From Streptomyces viridochromogenes DSM 40736 (GTDB lineage Bacteria > Actinomycetota > Actinomycetes > Streptomycetales > Streptomycetaceae), in the NCBI RefSeq assembly GCF_000158955.1, contig NZ_GG657757.1:6282166-6346165 (forward strand): a stretch of 64,000 nt of DNA. The letters are read 5' to 3'. Position 1 is the stretch's first letter; each line of letters begins with the position of its first letter. Made by a program: the position numbers and the translations under genes. The notes under the pieces are model-generated. The model ran no database searches and was not told the origin of the DNA. It worked only from the letters and a program-made list of their open reading frames with translations. Positions 57,342 to 64,000 of the stretch are shown here, piece by piece.

Positions 57342-58808
57342 TCAGTGCGCCAGGGGCAGCGCCGCCAGTTCGGCGACCGTCAGGGTGAGCGGACCGAACA
57401 GGGCGAGCAGCGCGCCCGCGCGCAGGAGGGCGGCGCCGCGCAGCATCGTCGCGGGGGCGCCGAGCCGCACCAGGGCGGCGGTGGTGTCGGTGCGCGTCTG
57501 CCGGGCCTCGACGGCGGCCGTGAGGAGTGTCGCCACGGTGCAGCCGGTCACGAGGACCACGCCGAGGGTGGTGAGCGGACCGAGCGACAGTCCGTCCCGG
57601 CCGTGCAGCGACGCCATGGCGTACGCGGCCGCCAGCACCGCGCAGACCACGCCCAGGGGGCGGCCGAGCCGGGTGGCCTCCGCCATGAGGACCCGGCCGG
57701 CCAGCAGGCGGAGGGCGCCGGGGCGGGCCGCCTGGAGAAGCCGCCCGCACAGGTGGGTCAGGCCCGGACCGGCCAGGGCCAGGCCCACGGCGGCCAGCGC
57801 CCAGCCCAGCAGGACGCCGGGGGCCGCGCCGGAGAAGGTGAGGTCGGGGGGCGTGGGCGCGGTGCGGCTCGTGTAGGTCTCCACCGCGAGACCCGCGGTC
57901 ACGACGGCGATGCCCCAGGGGAGACCGGAGGGGGCGGCGGTGGGGGCGTCGAGCAGGGCCGCGTCCGAAACGGCGGGAGGGGCGGTGGTGTCCGGTGCCA
58001 CGGCGTCCGGGGCCTCCCGGTGCGTGGCGGGCTCGTCGGCCACGCTCACCGCGGCCCCGGCGCTCCGCACGGCCGTGGCCGTCGCCGGGACGGTCTCACC
58101 CGTCCGGGCCGACGCGGGCGCGCCGTTCGTCCCCTCGGACCCGGCCGGCCCGGCCGGCTCGCCGCCGCCGTTGTCCGTCGGCCGGACGATCTGCCGTCCG
58201 AAGCGGCCGTACGTCCCGAACGTCTCGGGCGCGCTGGTGCGCCGGTACGCCCCGAAGCGGCCGTACGTCGGGCCCGAGGGGGCCGGGGCCGGACCCGCCT
58301 CCCTCGGCCGCAGCGTCAGGGCGACCGCGATCGACGCGCCCAGGGGCACGACCGCGAGCAGGGTCAGGGCCCCGGGCAGGGGCAGCGGCCGGCCCGCGGC
58401 GAGGTAGTCGGCGGCGGCGCCGTCGAAGGGCATGCCCGTCAGGTCGCCGCGCAGATGCAGGAAGAACAGCAGGGCGAGCATCGAGCCCAGCGTGCCGGAC
58501 AGGGCCGTCGTCGTCGCCGAGACGGCCATCAGGCGCAGCGGGCCCAGGCCGATCGCGGAGAGGCCGGGGCGGGGTTTGGTGCCGGGGTCGGTGCGGGCCA
58601 CCGCGACCGCGAAGTACACCGTGGCGGCCAGCGGAGGGGCGCACCAGGCCAGGCGCAGCAGGCCGCTGCCCGGGGAGCCGGGGTGGCCCATGGCGTAGCC
58701 CAGGGCGCAGAGCAGCAGGAACGCCGTGCCCGCCGAGGCGGCCGTGACCAGGAGACGGCGCAGTTGGACGGCGGGGTGGGCGTCGCGGGTCAGACGGAGA
58801 GCGAGCAC
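57342..58808 (-). CDS. ABC transporter permease (FtsX/MacB-like)
   Basis: 488 residues, starting at GTG 58808 inside the end of the ATPase gene (19-base overlap). About eight hydrophobic segments in two blocks (residues about 17-170 and 300-488), separated by a Pro/Ala/Gly-rich polar stretch with two TYGRFG motifs coded by an 18-bp direct repeat. Works with the adjacent ATPase; substrate unknown. No RBS besides the coupling. An export role is inference from the MacB-type partner. Confidence 0.78.
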   Translation of the reverse strand: MLALRLTRDAHPAVQLRRLLVTAASAGTAFLLLCALGYAMGHPGSPGSGLLRLAWCAPPLAATVYFAVAVARTDPGTKPRPGLSAIGLGPLRLMAVSATTTALSGTLGSMLALLFFLHLRGDLTGMPFDGAAADYLAAGRPLPLPGALTLLAVVPLGASIAVALTLRPREAGPAPAPSGPTYGRFGAYRRTSAPETFGTYGRFGRQIVRPTDNGGGEPAGPAGSEGTNGAPASARTGETVPATATAVRSAGAAVSVADEPATHREAPDAVAPDTTAPPAVSDAALLDAPTAAPSGLPWGIAVVTAGLAVETYTSRTAPTPPDLTFSGAAPGVLLGWALAAVGLALAGPGLTHLCGRLLQAARPGALRLLAGRVLMAEATRLGRPLGVVCAVLAAAYAMASLHGRDGLSLGPLTTLGVVLVTGCTVATLLTAAVEARQTRTDTTAALVRLGAPATMLRGAALLRAGALLALFGPLTLTVAELAALPLAH

Positions 58809-59539
58809 GCCGCCCGGCCTTTCGGCTCGGCGGTCTCGGGGACCGGGGGCAGGTGCACCGTCTGGACGCACCGCCCGTCGATCAGGGACAGCGTGCGGTC
58901 GGCGAGCGCCGCGGTCTCCGGGTCGTGGGTGGCCAGGACGACCGTGATGCCGTGGGAACGGGCCGCCGTGGTGAGGGTGCGCAGCACGTGGGCGCGGTCG
59001 GCGCGGTGCAGGGGTGCCGTCGGCTCGTCGGCGAACAGGACCGACGGGGCGGGGGCGAGGGCGCGGGCGATGCACACGCGCTGCCGCTCGGCCTGCACCA
59101 GCTGGTGCGGTCGCTTGCGGGCGCTCTCGCCGATGTCCAGGCGCTCCAGCCACTCCAGGGCCGCCTTCTTGGCACGGCGCCGGCTGGTGCCGCGCAGCAT
59201 CAGCGGCAGGGCGGTGTTCTCCCAGGCGTTGAGCTCCGGGACCAGCGTGGGGGCCGGGTCGATCCAGCCGAAGCGGTCGCGGCGCAGGCGCTCCCGGGTG
59301 AGGGGGCCCATGGTGTGCACGGGCACGCTGTTGAACCAGACCTCGCCCCGCCGGACGGGCAGCAGGCCGCAGAGGCACCGCAGCAGGGTCGTCTTGCCGC
59401 TGCCGCGCGCGCCGCTGACGGCGAGGATCTCGGCCTCCCGGACGCCGAGCGAGACACCGCTGAGCGCGGGGGAGCCGTCCTCGTGCTGGAAGTGCAGCGC
59501 GCGTGCCCAGAGCACGTCGTTGTCCGGCGGGGCCTCCAT
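58790..59539 (-). CDS. ABC transporter ATP-binding protein with degenerate signature motif
   Basis: 249 residues. Walker A is GARGSGKTT near 43-51, Walker B VLFADEPT near 170, H-loop ATHDPE. The signature LSGGQ position reads LVQAERQRVCIARAL, and the D-loop is APLHRAD instead of SALD, so catalytic cooperation between subunits may be weak. The domain order fits MacB/LolD-type exporters. GAGGTG precedes ATG 59539. First gene of a two-gene operon with the permease. Confidence 0.86.
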   Translation of the reverse strand: MEAPPDNDVLWARALHFQHEDGSPALSGVSLGVREAEILAVSGARGSGKTTLLRCLCGLLPVRRGEVWFNSVPVHTMGPLTRERLRRDRFGWIDPAPTLVPELNAWENTALPLMLRGTSRRRAKKAALEWLERLDIGESARKRPHQLVQAERQRVCIARALAPAPSVLFADEPTAPLHRADRAHVLRTLTTAARSHGITVVLATHDPETAALADRTLSLIDGRCVQTVHLPPVPETAEPKGRAACSLSV

Positions 59540-59745
59540 GTGCGTACACCTCGGTTCAGATCCGTAGTTCCCGTGTATTCCCCCGTCCGGGGGAACGAAG
59601 GCAGGGCCGATCAGTCACTTGGCACGCTAGGCAGAAGGCGGCGGGACGCCGGACAGCACGCGGCCCCGGGCCGCCGTTTCTCACTCGAACGGGCGGCACC
59701 GGGGCTGGTGTTGATCATCCATGCAGACGATCGGAGCGACGGCGG

Positions 59746-61107
59746 TCAGAGCTTCGTCCACGCCTCCGAGAGCGTGGCGCGCAGGATCTGCTCGATCTCG
59801 TCGAACGTCGACTGGTCGGAGATCAGCGGCGGGGCGAGCTGGACGACCGGGTCGCCGCGGTCGTCGGCACGGCAGTACAGGCCGTTCTCGTACAGCTTCT
59901 TGGAGAGGAAGCCGTACAGGATCCGCTCGGTCTCGTCCGCGTCGAAGGACTCCTTGGTCGTCTTGTCCTTGACCAGCTCGATGCCGTAGAAGAAGCCGTT
60001 GCCGCGGACGTCGCCGACGATCGGCAGGTCGTGGAGCTTCTCCAGCGTGGAGCGGAACGCGCCCTCGTTGTCCAGGACGTGCTGGGTGAGGTTCTCGCGC
60101 TCGAACAGGTCGAGGTTGGCGAGACCCACGGCCGCGGAGACCGGGTGGCCGCCGAAGGTGTAGCCGTGCAGGAAGGTGTTGTCGCCCTTGTAGAACGGCT
60201 CGGCGAGGCGGTCGGAGACGATGCACGCGCCGATCGGGGAGTAGCCCGAGGTCATGCCCTTCGCGCAGGTGATCATGTCCGGGACGTAGTCGAACTTGTC
60301 GCAGGCGAAGATCGTGCCCAGCCGGCCGAAGGCGCAGATGACCTCGTCGGAGACGAGCAGCACGTCGTGCCGGTCGCAGATCTCGCGGACCCGCTGGAAG
60401 TAGCCGGGCGGGGGCGGGAAGCAGCCGCCGGCGTTCTGCACCGGCTCCAGGAAGACCGCGGCGACGGTGTCCGGGCCCTCGAAGAGGATCTGCTGCTCGA
60501 TCTGGTCGGCGGCCCAGCGGCCGAAGGCCTCGGGGTCGTCACCGAAGAGCGGGGCGCGGTAGATGTTGGTGTTCGGGACCTTGTGCGCGCCCGGGACCAG
60601 CGGCTCGAAGGGGGCCTTCAGGCCCGGCAGGCCGGTGATCGACAGGGCGCCCTGGGGGGTGCCGTGGTAGGCGACCGCGCGGGAGATGACCTTGTGCTTG
60701 GCGGGCTTGCCGACCAGCTTGAAGTACTGCTTGGCGAGCTTCCAGGCGGTCTCGACGGCCTCGCCGCCGCCGGTGGTGAAGAAGACCTTGTTCAGGTCGC
60801 CCGGGGCGTGGTGCGCGAGGCGCTCGGCCAGCTCGACGGCCTTGGGGTGGGCGTAGGACCACACCGGGAAGAACGCCAGCTCCTGCGCCTGCTTGAAGGC
60901 GGTCTCGGCGAGCTCGACCCGGCCGTGACCGGCCTGCACCACGAACAGGCCGGCGAGACCGTCGAGGTAGCGCTTGCCCTGGTCGTCGTAGATGTACGTG
61001 CCCTCGCCCCGGACGATGGTGGGGACGGGGGCCTTCTCGTACGACGACATGCGTGTGAAGTGCATCCACAGGTGGTCGTACGCGGTCTGGGAGAGGTCCT
61101 TGCTCAC
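59746..61107 (-). CDS. Class III aminotransferase, putrescine/GABA type
   Basis: 453-residue PLP enzyme. VFFTTGGGEAVETAWKLA binds cofactor phosphate, DEVICAFGRLG holds the PLP-ring Asp, ITCAKGMTSGYSPIG has the Schiff-base Lys, and HGYTFGGHPVSAA follows. Resembles omega-amino acid or diamine-pyruvate aminotransferases. The divergent aldehyde dehydrogenase and the Lrp regulator beside it suggest putrescine or GABA catabolism, as proposed for the S. coelicolor SCO5655 region. Starts at ATG 61107, 19 bases downstream of lrp. Confidence 0.9.
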   Translation of the reverse strand: MSKDLSQTAYDHLWMHFTRMSSYEKAPVPTIVRGEGTYIYDDQGKRYLDGLAGLFVVQAGHGRVELAETAFKQAQELAFFPVWSYAHPKAVELAERLAHHAPGDLNKVFFTTGGGEAVETAWKLAKQYFKLVGKPAKHKVISRAVAYHGTPQGALSITGLPGLKAPFEPLVPGAHKVPNTNIYRAPLFGDDPEAFGRWAADQIEQQILFEGPDTVAAVFLEPVQNAGGCFPPPPGYFQRVREICDRHDVLLVSDEVICAFGRLGTIFACDKFDYVPDMITCAKGMTSGYSPIGACIVSDRLAEPFYKGDNTFLHGYTFGGHPVSAAVGLANLDLFERENLTQHVLDNEGAFRSTLEKLHDLPIVGDVRGNGFFYGIELVKDKTTKESFDADETERILYGFLSKKLYENGLYCRADDRGDPVVQLAPPLISDQSTFDEIEQILRATLSEAWTKL

Positions 61108-61126
61108 GGCTATCGGGTCCTCACGG

Positions 61127-61642
61127 TTATCGGGTTCCCCACATGTAGGTCTGCTTCTTGAGCTTCAGGTAGACGAAGCTCTCGGTGGAGCGCACTCCGG
61201 GGACGGCCCGGATGCGTTTGTTGATGACGTCCAGGAGGTGGTCGTCGTCCTCGCAGACGATCTCCACCATCAGGTCGAAGGAGCCTGCGGTCATCACCAC
61301 GTACTCGCATTCGGACATGGCCGTCAGAGCGTCCGCCACCGACTCCACGTCGCCCTCGACGTTGACGCCGACCATCGCCTGTCTGCGGAAGCCCACGGTG
61401 AGCGGGTCCGTGACGGCGACGATCTGCATCACGCCCTGGTCGAGCAGCTTCTGGACGCGCTGGCGCACGGCCGCCTCGGAGAGGCCGACGGCCTTGCCGA
61501 TCGCGGCGTACGGCCGGCGGCCGTCCTCCTGGAGCTGTTCGATGATGGCGAGGGAGACGGCGTCCAGCTGGGGACCGCCGTTCCTGGACTCGCGGGAGTC
61601 CCTCTGGTCTGCGCTTCGACTGGCCACGGGGTCACTGTGCAC
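61127..61642 (-). CDS. Lrp/AsnC-family transcriptional regulator
   Basis: 171 residues. Winged helix-turn-helix (LDAVSLAIIEQLQEDGRRPY, AIGKAVGLSEAAVRQRV) then a ligand-binding RAM domain (QAMVGVNVEGDVESVADAL, GSFDLMVEIVCEDDDHLL). Start chosen as GTG 61642; longer options at 61693 and 61717 would read through an operator-like palindrome. TATCGA nine bases upstream is a possible -10, so the message may be leaderless. Probably controls the flanking aminotransferase and aldehyde dehydrogenase genes in response to an amino compound. Confidence 0.84.
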   Translation of the reverse strand: MHSDPVASRSADQRDSRESRNGGPQLDAVSLAIIEQLQEDGRRPYAAIGKAVGLSEAAVRQRVQKLLDQGVMQIVAVTDPLTVGFRRQAMVGVNVEGDVESVADALTAMSECEYVVMTAGSFDLMVEIVCEDDDHLLDVINKRIRAVPGVRSTESFVYLKLKKQTYMWGTR

Positions 61643-61687
61643 GAGGTCTCGATACTTCCGCAAGGTGTGATCGATGAAATCCGTTGT

Positions 61688-61702
61688 TTGCATCCCCTGC
61701 AA
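61688..61702. promoter_or_regulatory. Lrp-type palindrome TTGCA-n5-TGCAA
   Basis: TTGCATCCCCTGCAA: perfect five-base arms and five-base centre, the usual size of Lrp/AsnC operators. Located between the divergent lrp and aldehyde dehydrogenase genes, 46 bases upstream of the lrp GTG and 105 bases upstream of the dehydrogenase GTG. Confidence 0.6.
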
Positions 61703-61806
61703 CTGCGGATTCCGCATGTACGACGGGGGAGGGGGTGTTGAAAACGTGGTCCCGCCGACTAGGGTGGGTGTCTCAAGTACTGGACATCCGAACTGGAGGG
61801 CCGGCA

Positions 61807-63246
61807 GTGAGCACCGAGCTTCGTCGTCTGCGCAACTACATCGGCGGTGAGTTCCGGGACGCCGCCGACGGACGGACCACCGAGGTGGTCAATCCCGCGA
61901 CGGGTGAGGCGTACGCGACCGCTCCGCTGTCCGGGCAGGCGGACGTGGACGCCGCGATGGCGGCGGCCGCCGAGGCCTTTCCCGGCTGGCGCGACACCAC
62001 GCCCGCCGAGCGTCAGAAGGCCCTGCTGAAGATCGCGGACGCCTTCGAGGAGCGCGCCGAGGAGCTGATCGCGGCCGAGGTGGAGAACACGGGCAAGCCC
62101 ATCGGGCTGACCCGCTCCGAGGAGATCCCGCCGATGGTGGACCAGATCCGCTTCTTCGCGGGCGCCGCGCGGATGCTGGAAGGCCGTTCGGCCGGCGAGT
62201 ACATGGAGGGCCTGACCTCCATCGTCCGCCGTGAGCCGGTCGGCGTCTGCGCGCAGGTCGCGCCGTGGAACTACCCGATGATGATGGCCGTGTGGAAGTT
62301 CGCCCCGGCGCTCGCGGCGGGCAACACCGTCGTGCTGAAGCCGTCCGACACCACCCCGGCCTCGACGGTCCTCATCGCAGAGATCATCGGCTCGATCGTC
62401 CCCAAGGGCGTCTTCAACGTCATCTGCGGCGACCGCGAGACCGGCCGTCTGATGGTCGAGCACGACACCCCGGCGATGGCCTCCATCACCGGCTCCGTGC
62501 GGGCCGGCATCCAGGTCGCCGAGTCCGCCGCCAAGGACGTCAAGCGTGTCCACCTGGAGCTCGGCGGCAAGGCGCCGGTCGTGGTCTTCGAGGACACCGA
62601 CATCGCCAAGGCCGTCGAGGACATCTCCGTCGCGGGCTACTTCAACGCCGGGCAGGACTGTACGGCCGCCACGCGCGTGCTCGTCCACGAGTCCATCCAC
62701 GACGAGTTCGTCTCCGCGCTGGCGAAGGCCGCGTCCGAGACGAAGACGGGGCAGCCGGACGACGAGGACGTGCTGTTCGGGCCCCTCAACAACCCCAACC
62801 AGCTCGCGCAGGTCGAGGGCTTCATCAACAGCCTGCCCGCGCACGCGCGCGTGGAGACCGGCGGCAAGCGGGTCGGCGACAAGGGCTACTTCTACGCGCC
62901 GACCGTCGTCTCGGGTCTGAAGCAGGACGACGAGATCATCCAGAAGGAGGTCTTCGGCCCGGTCATCACCGTGCAGTCCTTCACGGACGAGGACCAGGCG
63001 GTGGAGTGGGCCAACGGCGTCGAGTACGCCCTCGCGTCCTCCGTGTGGACCAAGGACCACGGCCGGGCCATGCGGATGTCCAAGAAGCTCGACTTCGGCT
63101 GTGTCTGGATCAACACGCACATCCCCCTGGTCGCCGAGATGCCGCACGGCGGCTTCAAGAAGTCCGGCTACGGCAAGGACCTCTCGGGCTACGGCTTCGA
63201 CGACTACACGCGGATCAAGCACGTGATGACGTCGCTGGACGCGTAA
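61807..63246 (+). CDS. Aldehyde dehydrogenase (gamma-aminobutyraldehyde dehydrogenase type)
   Basis: 479-residue NAD(P)-dependent enzyme. VAPWNYPMMMAVWKFAPALAA binds the cofactor, HLELGGKAP has the general-base Glu, and YFNAGQDCTAATR the catalytic Cys near 285. Closest in style to betaine/gamma-aminobutyraldehyde dehydrogenases, which would take the aminotransferase product onward to GABA. GTG at 61807 preceded by GGAGG. Confidence 0.9.
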   Translation: MSTELRRLRNYIGGEFRDAADGRTTEVVNPATGEAYATAPLSGQADVDAAMAAAAEAFPGWRDTTPAERQKALLKIADAFEERAEELIAAEVENTGKPIGLTRSEEIPPMVDQIRFFAGAARMLEGRSAGEYMEGLTSIVRREPVGVCAQVAPWNYPMMMAVWKFAPALAAGNTVVLKPSDTTPASTVLIAEIIGSIVPKGVFNVICGDRETGRLMVEHDTPAMASITGSVRAGIQVAESAAKDVKRVHLELGGKAPVVVFEDTDIAKAVEDISVAGYFNAGQDCTAATRVLVHESIHDEFVSALAKAASETKTGQPDDEDVLFGPLNNPNQLAQVEGFINSLPAHARVETGGKRVGDKGYFYAPTVVSGLKQDDEIIQKEVFGPVITVQSFTDEDQAVEWANGVEYALASSVWTKDHGRAMRMSKKLDFGCVWINTHIPLVAEMPHGGFKKSGYGKDLSGYGFDDYTRIKHVMTSLDA

Positions 63247-63264
63247 GCGCCCGCGCGGACTGCT

Positions 63265-63308
63265 CGCGGCCCCGGACGGTCGGTCTCCGTCCGGGGCCGC
63301 GGTGTTGT
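63265..63308. terminator. Terminator between aldehyde dehydrogenase and the discoidin-like gene
   Basis: CGCGGCCCCGGACGG (63265-63279) and CCGTCCGGGGCCGCG (63287-63301), 15 perfect pairs, followed by GTGTTGTT. Shared by convergent genes. Confidence 0.85.
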
Positions 63309-63321
63309 TCCGGGGATGCGC

Positions 63322-64000
63322 TCAGCCGCTGTTCGCGCTCGACGGGCCGAAGAACTCGATCTCGGCGATGGACACCTGCTTCTTCGCCGAGGTGCCGTAG
63401 GCCGAGTCGATGGTGAAGCGGACGGCGGACACCTCGCCCACGCGGAAGGCACGGCGCTGCGGGCCGGCGCCCTGGTCGAGGGTGAGCTGACGAGTGGTCG
63501 TCTTGCCGTCGGCGCCCGTGATGGTGGCCGTGACACGGTGCGGGAGCGCCGACTTGCGCAGGTCCTCGGCGCGGGTGGAGATGCCCGGCGTGATGATCAG
63601 GTCCAGCAGGCGGGCCGGCTGGTCGAAGCGGGCCTCTATCCACTGGCCCTGGCCCGACTCGGCCACGCCCGGGCCCCACCAGGTGTCGTTGAGCTTGTCG
63701 AACGCCAGGTCCGGCTTGTGGCCGGGGTAGTGGCGGGAGGACGTGTAGCGGTCCGGGGAGACCGGGGCGCGCTTGGCGAAGTGGTCGCGGGTGGCCTGGA
63801 CGCCCTTGGGGATGTTGAACGCCAGGACGATCAGCAGGGTCAGGACGATCGCGGCGGTCAGCCAGGACAGGACGCGGTCGAAGGCGCGGCGCAGCGCCGG
63901 GCGGTCGCCCGCCCAGGGCGCCTCCTTGCTGCCGAAGGGGCCGAACCGTCGCCACCAGGGGAGCCGGCCCGGGGTCGGTGCGTCACCGGCCATCGGCATC
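63322..64000 (-). CDS. Membrane protein with C-terminal discoidin/NADase-type glycan-binding-like domain, 5' partial
   Basis: 225 visible residues, open to the window edge. Cytoplasmic RFGPFGSKEAPWAGDRPALR, one membrane segment (LTAAIVLTLLIVLAFNI), then an extracellular beta-rich domain: SSRHYPGHKPDLAFDKLNDTWWGPG and GQWIEARFDQPARLLDLIITPG resemble F5/8-type C (discoidin) folds. In relatives, an N-terminal zinc-ribbon often precedes; it would lie outside the window, so the start at 63999 is probably not real. Confidence 0.72.
   Translation of the reverse strand, partial: MPMAGDAPTPGRLPWWRRFGPFGSKEAPWAGDRPALRRAFDRVLSWLTAAIVLTLLIVLAFNIPKGVQATRDHFAKRAPVSPDRYTSSRHYPGHKPDLAFDKLNDTWWGPGVAESGQGQWIEARFDQPARLLDLIITPGISTRAEDLRKSALPHRVTATITGADGKTTTRQLTLDQGAGPQRRAFRVGEVSAVRFTIDSAYGTSAKKQVSIAEIEFFGPSSANSG

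Noticed and set aside
57342..59549. A single 735-codon reading frame covering both ABC genes
   Set aside because: Its first 245 codons are the shifted frame of the ATPase gene; the real permease begins at GTG 58808 and the ATPase has Walker motifs in its own frame.

Overview
The window is a high-GC actinobacterial chromosome segment from a Streptomyces. Third codon positions are strongly GC-biased, GTG starts are common, and the gene order and protein sequences match the conserved Streptomyces core block that runs from recG to the rpsB-tsf-pyrH-frr genes. Diagnostic members are the sporulation sigma factor WhiG, the differentiation regulator NsdA, the glucose permease GlcP, RNase III (AbsB) and the four clustered signal peptidases SipW, SipX, SipY and SipZ. 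There is no prophage, insertion sequence, CRISPR array or rRNA, and I could not support any tRNA gene.

Layout. 1-10.5 kb: the 5' end of an Hsp90-family gene faces left, followed by recG, rsmD, coaD, a DivIVA-like coiled-coil gene, a DUF177 gene, rpmF, rnc and mutM, then a reverse-strand HxlR regulator and CAP-domain secreted protein, acylphosphatase and a small coiled-coil protein. 10.6-18.4 kb: smc, glcP, a luciferase-like monooxygenase and ftsY. 18.4-30.7 kb: a PrimPol-like protein, nsdA, the nitrogen operon amtB-glnK-glnD, ffh, a methyltransferase, an archaeal/eukaryotic-type proS and a SprT-like metalloprotein. 30.9-33.5 kb: the ribosome operon rpsP-khpA-rimM-trmD-rplS. 33.5-37.6 kb: sipW-sipX-sipY, then sipZ-nudix. 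37.6-43.7 kb: DUF2469, YraN, ComM-like, dprA, whiG, a TetR regulator and a broken M23 peptidase gene. 43.9-48.6 kb: rpsB, tsf, pyrH, frr, cdsA. 48.7-64 kb is accessory metabolism: an SRPBCC protein, DUF6233, rlmN, a TPP-riboswitch-controlled thiamine ABC transporter, a sortase-anchored protein, a LOG-family protein, a VOC protein, an ABC exporter pair, a putrescine/GABA-type aminotransferase-Lrp-aldehyde dehydrogenase locus and a discoidin-like membrane protein.

How the genes work together. Protein export is concentrated here: FtsY and Ffh (SRP pathway), four type I signal peptidases and a LAxTG wall-anchored substrate. Translation is the second theme (S2, S16, S19-partner L19, L32, EF-Ts, ribosome recycling, TrmD, RimM, RlmN, RsmD, RNase III). 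Chromosome and cell-cycle functions include SMC, RecG, DprA, MutM and a DivIVA-like protein. AmtB-GlnK-GlnD with an upstream GlnR-like box form the ammonium sensing module.

The most notable observations are: a dispersed 56-nt repeat that lies between recG and rsmD and again in frame inside the SMC hinge; an apparent frameshift near the start of sipX; frameshift decay of the M23 peptidase immediately after its VHW motif; a PrimPol-like protein whose catalytic acidic motif looks degenerate; an ABC ATPase with a degenerate signature motif; and a thiamine riboswitch with both a terminator and a Shine-Dalgarno-sequestering hairpin. I found no clearly new multi-gene system; these are leads rather than proofs.
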